A DNA stretch of 64,000 nt from Asterochloris sp. CNOR1 (Eukaryota > Chlorophyta > Trebouxiophyceae > Trebouxiales > Trebouxiaceae): contig OZ017754.1 of NCBI GenBank assembly GCA_963969365.1, positions 2,480,001 through 2,544,000 of the forward strand, in the 5' to 3' direction. Numbering within the stretch: the stretch's first letter is position 1; the number at the start of each line of letters is the position of its first letter. The notes below the pieces were generated by a model, which had not been told where the DNA came from, made no database searches, and was given only the letters and a program-made list of their open reading frames with translations. Both the position numbers and the translations under genes were made by a program. Shown here piece after piece: positions 1 through 12,589 of the stretch.

Positions 1-51
1 AGCCGCTTTGGATTTAGCCAAAGGTGACCAAGCTTGCTGAGGAGGCCATGA

Positions 52-3000
52 CTAGCCGCTCGAAGACGTTGATGCACTTGCTGCGGCGCCGGCTGTAGCC
101 ACGATTGCAGTCGAGCTTGCAGACGATGAGGCACTGGCCTTCAGAAGGGTGGTGGCTGCTGGGACAAGCAGTGTCTGCCCTGCTGGCGGGAGGCCGAGGC
201 AGTTGATCAGTGTGCTGACGCCAGCTGAAGCGGAAGCTGTGGAGGCCACCTGGGTCACAGCTTGTGAAAACCCTGTTGCAAAGTTGGTCGCGGTGTAGAG
301 CTGCGCCCCAGCCGTGGCGTAGGCCACTGCAGCATGGCAAGTTGTTCGCCAGGGATGTGGCTGGCAAGCAACCACAGACGACGCTAACAGGCCATTGCGC
401 TGAGGCTACATATACTGGAGCAGAGCTGGGCATGCAGCTCTGGGAGGGACAGCTGCGCCCGCATACATGGAAGAGACCCTCATGCACTGGGGATGCATGC
501 TTGACGCCATCATTGAGCACGACGGGAGGCTGACAGGCCCTCTTGACACTGGATCATGGCAGGTCCAGCTCCATGCAAAGGAAGCAACCAAGGGCAAACT
601 CACGTCCAAAGGCGGTCTGGATTGGAGTGCAGCTGTTGGGTGGCAGATCTTTGGCAAGCTCCGTCAGGAAGCAGTATCCCAGCTGAGAGTACTTTGGGTC
701 CAGGCTGAAGATGGCAGCGATCAGGCTTGTTGCTGTGGAGGTGAACTGCAGGCGACCAAGGCATGCATTGCGGAGAGTGCTCGAGCTATCAGACTGTCAG
801 CTGATCATGCCCAGTGAAGCCTCTCTGGACTGCTGTCCAGATGGCAACAACACGACGTCCTCTTTCCACAGAGCACCGCATGTCACATGGCCTGGGCAGC
901 ACGGTGAAGGCAATCAGGCCACCAGAACATTTACCTGTGAGGAGAAGTTCCGGCCTGTGAGCAACACATCGACCAACCTGCTCACCTGAGGGCTTTTTGC
1001 TTCCAGCAAGGCTACCAGGATGTCTGCGTAGGCAGCGCCCAGGCAGCACAGGTTTGTGGGCCCGCCCGCGGCAGCCGCCACTTGGGTCAGTGCAGCGATG
1101 GTGTTGTTGGTGGCTTGCACCACACTAGCTGAGGCAGACGCAGAGGCTACTGATGTGCCAGCTCCTGATGAAGCATAGGCCTGCAGAGACCAGCCTGTGC
1201 TCGAGCGCCAAAGAGACGGGCAACATGATCTACAAGCATGTGGCATGGTGTGCATCAGCTGAGGCAAGTGCCGAGCGTTTGGCAGCAGGTGCAACGCTGC
1301 AAGCAAAGCACTGAGATCAGCCTGGTGAGTGCTGCAACATACTGTTGTGACGTTTGGGGTGCACATCGGGGGCGTCAACAGCCTCACCGAAGCGACGGCT
1401 GTGGCAGTGGTCTGTGCAAAGGTCGGTGCCACGCTGCAGAACCCTTGTGGGGCAGCGGTGAAGGCCTGGGCATAAGAGCTAGCCACCGCTGGTGTGAAGG
1501 TCTGCAAAAGGAAGCAGTCAGTACGATTTGTGAACCAGCAATAAGGAGACAGAAGGTCTAGCAAACACACACAGAGATGCATTTACAGAGCCCATCCATG
1601 CTGCAGGCATGCATTGGGGTCTTAACAGCTAGCTGACTGCAAGGTGGAACCTGCGAACAACAGTCTCACCTGGGTGACAAAGCATGTGGCTGCGGCTGTG
1701 GCCACGGCAGCGGCAGTGCACTGGCTGCCTGAGGCACTGGCCAAAGCAGTGGATGTGGCTGTGGCAGTGCAGGTGCCAGCGCCTTGCACCACAGTCGAAG
1801 TAGCATCAGCAGTTGCATTTGCTGCGCATACGGCAGGAGGGGGAATGAGGACCGGGACTGGCTTGAGCGGGGGCACGGAGATGGGCGCCGGCGCGGTCTT
1901 GTTGCCTGTGCCTGCAGGTGCAGTTGTGGCTTGAAAGGCCAGGCGGTGGCAATGCCTGTGCAGGCTTGGTGCTGGTGGGCTCGGCCGCAAGGCCTCCAGA
2001 GGCAGCCCTGGCTGGGTGCTGGCGCCTACAGATGCGGGTGTGCCATACAAGCAAGGCAACGGCTGGCTTAGAGTGGTGGAGTCAGTCGCCGATGCAGCCC
2101 AGGGATGGCGCTGCCATGAAGACTGACACTGCTGTACCGGACATCTGCTGAACTGACGTCACCAGGGGCATCACAAGGAGCATGCAGTCCCTGTTTCGGC
2201 CTTTTCTGCTTGGGCCAAGTCAACATCGGGGAGCAGCTGCTCACCTGATGTAGCGTTTGCTGCAGCGCTCGCGTTAGCACTACCAGTTCCGTCTGCAGGG
2301 TGAGCTCAATGGTTGGCATCAGGGAGTGCCACAAGCCCCTTGAGACAATCATGCAGTATGCGTCAGCAACAGGGGCTAGCCTCTGGGATCAGTGCTGCCA
2401 TTCATGGAACTGCAAATCAGGCAGCAGCACCACGTGACGGCCCCTCTAGGACCAGCGCTGCCATGCTTGCAGTGACAAGTCAGGCAGCAGTGCCCAGCAC
2501 CACAAAGTGGAGGTGGTCTGTGCATTGGCCTGTCCCCATGCTCAAGGCTCAGAGTAAAGAGGGCGCAGCTGCTCACTTGCTGTAGCGTTTGCTGCTGCGT
2601 TCGCGTTAGCGTTACCAGTACCGTCTGCAGGGTGGGAGCACAGGTCAGCATCAAGAAAGCCATGAGCATCTCAAGGCAATCATGCAGTATACGTGCGCAG
2701 CAGGAGGCTGCCCTCTTGGATCGGTCTGCATGAGACTACGAGTCAGCCAGCAGCACCAGACACCTGCCCCTCTAGGACCAGCGCTGCCATGCTTGCAGTG
2801 AGAAGTCAGGCAGCAGTGGCCGGCATCACGATGGGGGGGGGGGGGGGGGGTGTGAGCATTGGCCTGTCCCCATGCTCAAGGCTCAGTGAGAAGAGGACGC
2901 AGCTGCTCACTTGCTGTAGCGTTTGCTGCTGCGTTCGCATTAGCGTTACCAGTACTGTCTGCAGGGTGAAAGCACAGGTCAGCATCAAGAAAGCCACGAG

Positions 3001-5499
3001 CATCTCAAGGCAATAATGCAGTAGAGGTGAGCAGCAGGAGGCTGCCCCCTCACATCAGCGCTGCCTTATGTGGTACTACAAGTCTGCCAGCAGCACCAAG
3101 AAGCCGCCCCTCTGGGACCGTCATGCGTGCAGAGGCAAGTCAGGCAGCAGTGCATTGGGCACGTGTCCAGCATCACAAGGCGGGTGTGGTCTGCATTTTG
3201 GGACTTTCCCTATGCTCAGGGCTCAGCAAAGAAGAGGGGACAGCTGCTCACTTGATGCGGCAGCTGCGGTGGCGTTAGCGTTAGCGTTACCGGCACCATC
3301 TGCAGGGTCAAAGCACAGGTCAGCATCAGGGAGTGCCACGAGCTTCTCAAGGCAGTATGCAGTGAACGTGAACAGCAGGAGGGTGCCCTCTAGGACCAGT
3401 GCTGCCCTGCATGAGACTATGAGTCAACCAACAGCACCAGACACCTGCCCCTCTGGGACCAGCGCCGCCGTGCGTGCAGTGACAAGTCAGGCAGCAGTGC
3501 ACTGGGCACATGATCAGCATCAAAAGGCGGGTGCAGTCTGCTATCTGGATTGTCCCGATGCTCAAGGGTCAGTGTAAAGAGGGGAGATCTGCTCACTTGA
3601 TGCGGCGAGTGCGGCTGCGGTCGCATTAGCATTGCCAGTACCAGATGCAGCTGCAGAGTGAAAGCACCATGTCAGCATCAATGAAAGCCACAAGCATATC
3701 AAGGCAATCATGCAATATGCAAGAGCAGCAGGGGGCTGTCCTCTGGGATCAGCGATGCCTTGCATGCAACTAGAAGTCAGCCAGCAGCCCCCCGCGGCTA
3801 CCCCTGTGCCATTGGCGCCGCCATGCATGCGAAGACATGCCAGAAAGCAGACCACACTCAACGCTCAAGGCAAAGTCAAAAAGAGGGAGCAGCTGCTCAC
3901 CTGCTTTGGCAGCTGCAGCTGCGGTCGCATTACCATTACCGTCTGCAGCGTACATGCACAGGTCAGCAAGAGGGCAACGAACATGGAAAGACAAGTCAGC
4001 CTGCGGTGATCAGCAGCTGCCCCTTTGGGATCAGCGCTGCCATTGGTGCAATGCCCAGTCAGGCAGCAGTGCCCAGCATCACAAGGTGTACAAAGCCTGG
4101 TTTCTGGCCTTGCCCGATGCTCAAGGCTCAGTGAAGCGAGATACCAGCTGCTTACTTGATGCGGCAAGTGCGGCTGCAGTGGCGTTAGCACTACCACCTG
4201 CAGGGTGACAGCAAACGACAGCATCAGCTAAAGCTGCAAGTCTCTCAAGGCATTTATGCAGTATGCATGAGCGACATGGGCCTGCTTTCTGGGATCAGTG
4301 CTGCCCCTGCATACATCTACAGCTCAGCTGGCAGCAGCAAGCAGCTGCCCCTCTGGGACCAACGCCACCATGCGTGCAGTGACAACTCAGGCACAGCAGC
4401 GCGCGACAGCAAAGCCTAGCTGGTGACTGTCAGCCACGCCCACAGGCATGCGGAAGTCACTTTACCACAACTTGAGACACTGAGGCCAAGCAGTGCCCGA
4501 CACCTGCCACCCATTTGTGCTTGCCACAGAGGATGCTTGCGGCTGACATGGCAACTTGGCTCGATGCTAACAGCTGAATGGCCAAAAGCCAGCTGTAAGA
4601 TTTGGTCCAGATCTCCAAAAATAATAGATGGCGGCAACATGGTGCAGTGACACACAACAGCTTGGTGCAAACTGCATCAGCCACCAGGGAGGGGACCTGC
4701 CACCACATGCCTGGAGGATTTTTATGAGAGTGCAAGTCGCTCACCACTCTGAAGCAGGAAGCGCCTTGAAGAGTCGGCTGCAGCACAGGATAGCGCATTT
4801 GTAAGGCCCATGCGGCGTCTGTGCACACACCACATGGTTTCTGATGCCGGTGCAACAAACAGCAATACACACAGGCTTTATCCAGTGATGGGGCGAATCA
4901 TGAAGGTCAGACATGTACAAACACATGGCACGGCAGGGTCTGCCTTGAATTAACAGAACACCAGCTGCTGCGCCCAGCTGGGCCTGCAGGATTCTGCGCG
5001 AAAAGAATGCACTAGTGTACACATGTGCAATGTGCTTTGCATTTTAAGTGTTGCTGGGAATAGCAGCAGGTAAGGCCTAGGGCAATCTGGGAGGGTGCTG
5101 GCAGCTGATCACATGAGCATCAGAGAGAGATTTAGCTCGGTGCAGCCGAACTTACTTGCGGGCTTGAGCGAGAACCGCTCCTGAGAGCTGGCTGCAGGGC
5201 AGAGCAGCAAATTGTGAGGCTCATGCAATCAACTTATAGTAGGAGAAAGATGATGTAACGAGGCTGGTCAGTGGATGAAAGCATCAAGCTGCTGTTGGCA
5301 CGGCATTGGCACTGGGGTTCCGGCCAGGCCAGGCCAGATATTTGGCATGTGTTCAATATCTCCATCAGATTTCTTCCATCACACAGGGGGAAGACTCTGC
5401 AAAGGCGGCCACAGCAGGAAGGACGCCAGGCTCACCTGTGGCGGTGTGCAGGGGAGCTGCCAGCAGGCAGAGGCCAAGGAGGATGCTGAGCCTATTCAT
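52..5499 (-). CDS. Secreted Asn/Ala-rich cysteine-containing protein, copy A (15 exons)
   Basis: Not a family I recognise. Exons in transcript order: 5436-5499, 5156-5191, 4745-4777, 4156-4197, 3901-3942, 3597-3650, 3252-3299, 2911-2958, 2577-2624, 2245-2292, 1670-1911, 1388-1501, 986-1180, 604-745, 52-326. Phases agree throughout and give 476 codons plus stop. Exon 1 is a signal peptide (MNRLSILLGLCLLAAPLHTAT), so the product should enter the secretory pathway. Exons 4-10 are mini-exons encoding about 16-residue Asn/Ala/Gly units with N-A-T and often N-G-T or N-S-T sequons. The rest is an Ala/Ser/Thr-rich region with ten cysteines, including GTCT, TCF, GFC and NLCCLG, all shared with the gene at 49774-54264. 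This suggests a glycosylated wall or extracellular-matrix protein, which is inference. The start was chosen as the ATG opening the signal peptide, with the phase-1 junction after it conserved in all three paralogues. Confidence 0.8.
2220..4420 (-). repeat. ~330-bp tandem repeat array carrying seven mini-exons (copy A)
   Basis: Seven full units and a partial eighth (about 4260-4400) repeat at spacings of about 332, 334, 341, 345, 304 and 255 bp. Each unit holds one exon of 42, 48 or 54 nt bounded by CTGCAG and a GTGAGC or GTAAGC donor on the minus strand, plus a related intron body with recurring words such as CAAGGCAATCATGCAGTATG and GACCAGCGCTGCCATGC. Every exon is phase 1-1, so units can be gained or lost without shifting the frame. 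Lengths differ by multiples of six nucleotides. Confidence 0.85.
2833..2850. repeat. Poly-G tract, 18 G (poly-C in the sense of the intron)
   Basis: An 18-base G run lies in an intron of the mini-exon array. The matching tract in the other copy (10969-10982) has 14 G and slightly different edges, which accounts for most of the one-base change in offset between the two copies. Confidence 0.9.
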
Positions 5500-6216
5500 G
5501 ACGCTCGCACTGGTCGAGGGGGCTGGAAGAGGGATGGATGTACGGTCTCTCGAGCTGCAGGCACACCAAATGTCTCGACAGCTTCAAATAATGGAGTTGG
5601 GACAGCAGCTGAGGAATGCTGGAGCATTTCGGAGGGTTGCCAAAGAAGGACAATGGAATTCAGCTCGGTCAGGAGTTGCAAGAGGGCTGCTTGCTATGGA
5701 AGCTGTACTGGAAAAATTTAAGTTGCTTGCAATCGGTAAAGCTGCCCTACTGCCGAGTATTGATCCAAGTAAATCAGCCAGACAAGGAGTGCGGCATGCT
5801 GGATTCAGATGCTGTCATTCACAGAGCAGCTGATGCGCCAGTGATCTGTAGGGCACCACCGGCTATCCCTGCTTGGCGGCAGTCGTGCAGACAGCATGCT
5901 GGCATCAGTGCCTGGAAGTGCCAGATGACATCACCCTAGAAGGACAACGAGACCAGGTGCTGCTTGTAGGACTGCCAATCTACACATGTCCTGGATTTCC
6001 TCCATCCACAGATCATGATGATGCCCTTGCTACCACTGCTGCCGGTAGCCTGTCAGTCCTCTGCAGAGCGACTTGCTTGGCAAAGGAGCAGCCCTGTTGC
6101 TCCTGATGCCAGCTCAGGGATTCCATCTTTCACCTTCGAAGCCTGCTGACACAGCATACTACTGCAAGGAGCTGCGTTTCTGCCAGCCAGCTCCCATGCC
6201 ATATGCAATGCAGTGA

Positions 6217-6420
6217 CTACAGCCGCAATAGTGGCCCGCTAGCTCTAGCCATGTGCCTCAGGGCGCGCTGCTGCCATCGCCAAATTTCAGCCAGGCCAAC
6301 AGCAGCCTCTTGAATGGGAATTGCTTCAAAGGCAACCAGGGCTGCCGATGTCCCTGATGGGCCGCTTAAGGCGGGGGTGATTCTTATGGCAAAGAGCCCG
6401 CACCAGATGGATAATCTCAC
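6217..6420 (+). pseudogene. Reverse transcriptase remnant, left copy
   Basis: Diverged DNA counterpart of 14181-14444, with GCCAACAGCAGCCT and GCGGGGGTGATT words in the same order. Reading frames are broken, so it is not coding now. The assignment rests on the better-preserved right copy. Confidence 0.35.
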
Positions 6421-6426
6421 AGTTCT

Positions 6427-7164
6427 GTGAGTCCATCATCAGGCCTGTGTTGCATCATGTCTTTCAGGAGGCATTCTCCCTGGTCTGTGTCGCAAGGTGC
6501 TTTTGCAGTTGAGTTTTTGCCTGAGCCAACAGATGGCACCCCCCAGCTGGACGACTTGCGCTATTTGACTGCTGTCTACTCAGCCGCTGGACCTCCACAA
6601 CTGCTGGAAAACATCGCGCATTTCATCATCAGCGACACACGTCCTGGGCTACAAGGCGCAATCACCCCAGTGGAAATCTGAGGTGGCACTATTGCCTTGA
6701 CTGCAACAATTGTCAGCAGAGGCATGCCTTCCGAAATCACACTGGGCCGCCCCCATGTTGGGCATGGCCACCAGCTGGTAACTGGGCGCTATAGGTTCTA
6801 TTTTATAGACTCCAGCCGCCACACATATTTTGGAGGGCAGCCTGTTATTCCCATCATGATTGTCCCCACCTCAATTTGCTTCATCCTCCCCTTAAGCCCC
6901 GTTGTTGACGCTGTTGCTTGGCATCATGCACAACTCAAGCTGAAATTTGAGGTTGGTCAGATATGTGGCACCTGGTCACCTGTTGTGAACAGCCTTCTGG
7001 TGGGTGACCGGGTTTCTCTTATTGCAGGCTGCATGCCTGAATGGGGAAAATGGTATCTGCGCTCAGCCAAAGCTGTGAATATAACACTCGATCACGAAAG
7101 CAGAGACTGTGGACAGTATTCATGTATGCAGAACATTTTTGCCCAGCCAGACCAGACCACCTGA
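6427..7164 (+). pseudogene. Intronless open stretch with one in-frame stop, unknown
   Basis: Two open segments, 6427-6681 and 6697-7164, are in the same frame and separated only by a TGA at 6679-6681 and a few codons, giving about 245 codons in all. Segments such as DDLRYLTAVYSAAGPPQLLE and GRYRFYFIDSSRHTYFGGQP look protein-like. I cannot assign a family. It lies between the duplicated blocks and has no copy on the right side. It could be a decayed mobile-element gene or chance. Confidence 0.25.
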
Positions 7165-8137
7165 ACACCAGCTGCAATGCTTGAGCTTTGCATGTGAGGG
7201 ACCCCTGGAGGCTTTCTGCTGGCAACATGAGATGAAGCGGTGGCAGCTGTGCTATCTGACCTGCTTGCACTTCGCAAAGCACTTGTGTGCACACTTGACT
7301 CCTGACAACAGGATAGAGCTGCTTGCAAGGGAAGGTCTATTTTTCTTGACTCAGCGATGCTCCTGGCCACTAAATTTGTTGCACAATTGCTTGTGCACAG
7401 TGCGGGCATGACACGCCCACCCACCTGGACATTTCTGTGTCGCCTTGATATGCATTTTAACAGGGCTGCACAAGCTTTGCAAGTTGCACAACTCACCTGT
7501 TCGGCAGTGGCTGCTGCGCATGTTACCCCTCCTGGCCCATCCTGCCCCTCAAGCATCAGGACCAGTCCAGCAGACCAGATCTCACCTGGGTCTGGCGGTG
7601 AAGCCTTCTGCACCTTAGAACCTGTATATTGACAAGGCCACCTGCAGGCTGCAGGCCTGGCTCACCGAATGCATGAATCTCTTCTGTGCAGATCTGCACC
7701 AAAAGAAGTAGCCAGCTGTTTGTGACAGGACTTGGCACCAAGTCCAGAAGCAAGTATGATTAAACGGCAACTGAGAACCTTCCCATCTCACTTATGGTCA
7801 GGTTATCTTGATATTCAGCACTGGACAAATGAGGTCCATCTTTGCATACCTTGTGACCTCAAAGAAACAGAGGAAGGCCAACCTGGATTCAGCCAAGGTG
7901 GCTGAGCTTGCTGAGGGGGCCATGACCGGCCGCTTGATGACAGTGCAGAGGTGGACAGCTGTTTGTTGAAATGATGACTTGGGTACCAGGACTAACAGCA
8001 CAGGGCAATCGGGGTATTGTTACTTTCATACATATGTGGTCAGATAATCTTGAGTGTAGCATGACAAGTAGGGGATCTGTACGCGTCAACCATTTGCATG
8101 TCTTGTGACCTCAGACAAAAGCAAAGAGACAGAGGAA

Positions 8138-11100
8138 AGCCGCTTTGATATTAGCCAAAGGTGTCAGAGCTTGCTGAGGAGGCCATGACTAGCCGCTCGA
8201 AGACGTTGATGCACTTGCTGCGGCGCCGGCTGTAGCCACGGTTGCAGTTGAGCTTGCAGAAGATGAGGCACTGGCCTTCAGAAGGGTGGTGGCTGCTGGG
8301 ACAAGCAGTGTCTGCCCTGCTGGCGGGAGGCCGAGGCAGTTGATCAGTGTGCTGACGCCAGCTGAAGCGGAAGCTGTGGAGGCCACCTGGGTCACAGCTT
8401 GTGAAAACCCTGTTGCAAAGTTGGTCGCGGTGTAGAGCTGCGCCCCAGCCGTGGCGTAGGCCACTGCAGCATGGCAAGTTGTTCGCCAGGGATGTGGCTG
8501 GCAAGCAACCACAGACGACGCTAACAGGCCATTGCGCTGAGGCTACATATACTGGAGCAGAGCTGGGCATGCAGCTCTGGGAGGGACAGCTGCGCCCGCA
8601 TACATGGAAGAGACCCTCATGCACTGGGGATGCATGCTTGACGCCATCATTGAGCACGACGGGAGGCTGACAGGCCCTCTTGACACTGGATCATGGCAGG
8701 TCCAGCTCCATGCAAAGGAAGCAACCAAGGGCAAACTCACGTCCAAAGGCGGTCTGGATTGGAGTGCAGCTGTTGGGTGGCAGATCTTTGGCAAGCTCCG
8801 TCAGGAAGCAGTATCCCAGCTGAGAGTACTTTGGGTCCAGGCTGAAGATGGCAGCGATCAGGCTTGTTGCTGTGGAGGTGAACTGCAGGCGACCAAGGCA
8901 TGCATTGCGGAGAGTGCTCGAGCTATCAGACTGTCAGCTGATCATGCCCAGTGAAGCCTCTCTGGACTGCTGTCCAGATGGCAACAACACGACGTCCTCT
9001 TTCCACAGAGCACCGCATGTCACATGGCCTGGGCAGCACGGTGAAGGCAATCAGGCCACCAGAACATTTACCTGTGAGGAGAAGTTCCGGCCTGTGAGCA
9101 ACACATCGACCAACCTGCTCACCTGAGGGCTTTTTGCTTCCAGCAAGGCTACCAGGATGTCTGCGTAGGCAGCGCCCAGGCAGCACAGGTTTGTGGGCCC
9201 GCCCGCGGCAGCCGCCACTTGGGTCAGTGCAGCGATGGTGTTGTTGGTGGCTTGCACCACACTAGCTGAGGCAGACGCAGAGGCTACTGATGTGCCAGCT
9301 CCTGATGAAGCATAGGCCTGCAGAGACCAGCCTGTGCTCGAGCGCCAAAGAGACGGGCAACATGATCTACAAGCATGTGGCATGGTGTGCATCAGCTGAG
9401 GCAAGTGCCGAGCGTTTGGCAGCAGGTGCAACGCTGCAAGCAAAGCACTGAGATCAGCCTGGTGAGTGCTGCAACATACTGTTGTGACGTTTGGGGTGCA
9501 CATCGGGGGCGTCAACAGCCTCACCGAAGCGACGGCTGTGGCAGTGGTCTGTGCAAAGGTCGGTGCCACGCTGCAGAACCCTTGTGGGGCAGCGGTGAAG
9601 GCCTGGGCATAAGAGCTAGCCACCGCTGGTGTGAAGGTCTGCAAAAGGAAGCAGTCAGTACGATTTGTGAACCAGCAATAAGGAGACAGAAGGTCTAGCA
9701 AACACACACAGAGATGCATTTACAGAGCCCATCCATGCTGCAGGCATGCATTGGGGTCTTAACAGCTAGCTGACTGCAAGGTGGAACCTGCGAACAACAG
9801 TCTCACCTGGGTGACAAAGCATGTGGCTGCGGCTGTGGCCACGGCAGCGGCAGTGCACTGGCTGCCTGAGGCACTGGCCAAAGCAAAGGATGTGGCTGTG
9901 GCAGTGCAGGTGCCAGCGCCTTGCACCACAGTCGAAGTAGCATCAGCAGTTGCATTTGCTGCGCATACGGCAGGAGGGGGAATGAGGACCGGGACTGGCT
10001 TGAGCGGGGGCACGGAGATGGGCGCCGGCGCGGTCTTGTTGCCTGTGCCTGCAGGTGCAGTTGTGGCTTGAAAGGCCAGGCGGTGGCAATGCCTGTGCAG
10101 GCTTGGTGCTGGTGGGCTCGGCCGCAAGGCCTCCAGAGGCAGCCCTGGCTGGGTGCTGGCGCCTACAGATGCGGGTGTGCCATACAAGCAAGGCAACGGC
10201 TGGCTTAGAGTGGTGGAGTCAGTCGCCGATGCAGCCCAGGGATGGCGCTGCCATGAAGACTGACACTGCTGTACCGGACATCTGCTGAACTGACGTCACC
10301 AGGGGCATCACAAGGAGCATGCAGTCCCTGTTTCGGCCTTTTCTGCTTGGGCCAAGTCAACATCGGGGAGCAGCTGCTCACCTGATGTAGCGTTTGCTGC
10401 AGCGCTCGCGTTAGCACTACCAGTTCCGTCTGCAGGGTGAGCTCAATGGTTGGCATCAGGGAGTGCCACAAGCCCCTTGAGACAATCATGCAGTATGCGT
10501 CAGCAACAGGGGCTAGCCTCTGGGATCAGTGCTGCCATTCATGGAACTGCAAATCAGGCAGCAGCACCACGTGACGGCCCCTCTAGGACCAGCGCTGCCA
10601 TGCTTGCAGTGACAAGTCAGGCAGCAGTGCCCAGCACCACAAAGTGGAGGTGGTCTGTGCATTGGCCTGTCCCCATGCTCAAGGCTCAGAGTAAAGAGGG
10701 CGCAGCTGCTCACTTGCTGTAGCGTTTGCTGCTGCGTTCGCGTTAGCGTTACCAGTACCGTCTGCAGGGTGGGAGCACAGGTCAGCATCAAGAAAGCCAT
10801 GAGCATCTCAAGGCAATCATGCAGTATACGTGCGCAGCAGGAGGCTGCCCTCTTGGATCGGTCTGCATGAGACTACGAGTCAGCCAGCAGCACCAGACAC
10901 CTGCCCCTCTAGGACCAGCGCTGCCATGCTTGCAGTGAGAAGTCAGGCAGCAGTGGCCGGCATCACGAGGGGGGGGGGGGGGCTGGTGTGAGCATTGGCC
11001 TGTCCCCATGCTCAAGGCTCAGTGAGAAGAGGACGCAGCTGCTCACTTGCTGTAGCGTTTGCTGCTGCGTTCGCATTAGCGTTACCAGTACCGTCTGCAG

Positions 11101-12589
11101 GGTGAAAGCACAGGTCAGCATCAAGAAAGCCACGAGCATCTCAAGGCAATAATGCAGTAGAGGTAAGCAGCAGGAGGCTGCCCCCTCACATCAGCGCTGC
11201 CTTATGTGGTACTACAAGTCTGCCAGCAGCACCAAGAAGCCGCCCCTCTGGGACCGTCATGCGTGCAGAGGCAAGTCAGGCAGCAGTGCATTGGGCACGT
11301 GTCCAGCATCACAAGGCGGGTGTGGTCTGCATTTTGGGACTTTCCCTATGCTCAGGGCTCAGCAAAGAAGAGGGGACAGCTGCTCACTTGATGCGGCAGC
11401 TGCGGTGGCGTTAGCGTTAGCGTTACCGGCACCATCTGCAGGGTCAAAGCACAGGTCAGCATCAGGGAGTGCCACGAGCTTCTCAAGGCAGTATGCAGTG
11501 AACGTGAACAGCAGGAGGGTGCCCTCTAGGACCAGTGCTGCCCTGCATGAGACTATGAGTCAACCAACAGCACCAGACACCTGCCCCTCTGGGACCAGCG
11601 CCGCCGTGCGTGCAGTGACAAGTCAGGCAGCAGTGCACTGGGCACATGATCAGCATCAAAAGGCGGGTGCAGTCTGCTATCTGGATTGTCCCGATGCTCA
11701 AGGGTCAGTGTAAAGAGGGGAGATCTGCTCACTTGATGCGGCGAGTGCGGCTGCGGTCGCATTAGCATTGCCAGTACCAGATGCAGCTGCAGAGTGAAAG
11801 CACCATGTCAGCATCAATGAAAGCCACAAGCATATCAAGGCAATCATGCAATATGCAAGAGCAGCAGGGGGCTGTCCTCTGGGATCAGCGATGCCTTGCA
11901 TGCAACTAGAAGTCAGCCAGCAGCCCCTAGCGGCTACCCCTGTGCCATTGGCGCCGCCATGCATGCGAAGACATGCCAGAAAGCAGACCACACTCAACGC
12001 TCAAGGCAAAGTCAAAAAGAGGGAGCAGCTGCTCACCTGCTTTGGCAGCTGCAGCTGCGGTCGCATTACCATTACCGTCTGCAGCGTACATGCACAGGTC
12101 AGCAAGAGGGCAACGAACATGGAAAGACAAGTCAGCCTGCGGTGATCAGCAGCTGCCCCTTTGGGATCAGCGCTGCCATTGGTGCAATGCCCAGTCAGGC
12201 AGCAGTGCCCAGCATCACAAGGTGTACAAAGCCTGGTTTCTGGCCTTGCCCGATGCTCAAGGCTCAGTGAAGCGAGATACCAGCTGCTTACTTGATGCGG
12301 CAAGTGCGGCTGCAGTGGCGTTAGCACTACCACCTGCAGGGTGACAGCAAACGACAGCATCAGCTAAAGCTGCAAGTCTCTCAAGGCATTTATGCAGTAT
12401 GCATGAGCGACATGGGCCTGCTTTCTGGGATCAGTGCTGCCCCTGCATACATCTACAGCTCAGCTGGCAGCAGCAAGCAGCTGCCCCTCTGGGACCAACG
12501 CCACCATGCGTGCAGTGACAACTCAGGCACAGCAGCGCGCGACAGCAAAGCCTAGCTGGTGACTGTCAGCCACGCCCACAGGCATGCGG
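8138..12589. repeat. Recent segmental duplication, right copy
   Basis: Partner of 1-4453. Its left edge near 8138 carries a few clustered differences from the other copy. Just left of it, 7876-7950 is a diverged version of the same 3'-end sequence (GCCAAGGTGGCTGAGCTTGCTGAG), so an older partial copy of the gene's 3' flank precedes it. Confidence 0.9.

Larger units (their letters stand above)
1..4453. repeat. Recent segmental duplication, left copy
   Basis: The segment is nearly identical to 8138-12589, at an offset of 8137 that drops to 8136 after a G-run of different length. Only scattered substitutions are visible by eye. The copy starts before the window. Identity falls abruptly near 4453, where GCGGAAGTCAC is matched by GCGGACGTCAC and mismatches become frequent. 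Confidence 0.9.
4454..7760. repeat. Diverged extension of the ~8.1-kb duplication, left copy
   Basis: Sequence matching 12590 onward continues at visibly lower identity through exons 1-3 of copy A, its 5' flank (5500-6120, matched by 13617-14160), a reverse transcriptase remnant (about 6130-6420, matched by 14190-14440) and patches at about 7150-7560 matched by 15420-15900. The segment 6427-7100 has no obvious partner on the other side. Confidence 0.7.

Noticed and set aside
914-1582. Single 222-codon minus-strand gene
   Set aside because: It spans two real exons (986-1180 and 1388-1501) joined by an intron that happens to stay open.
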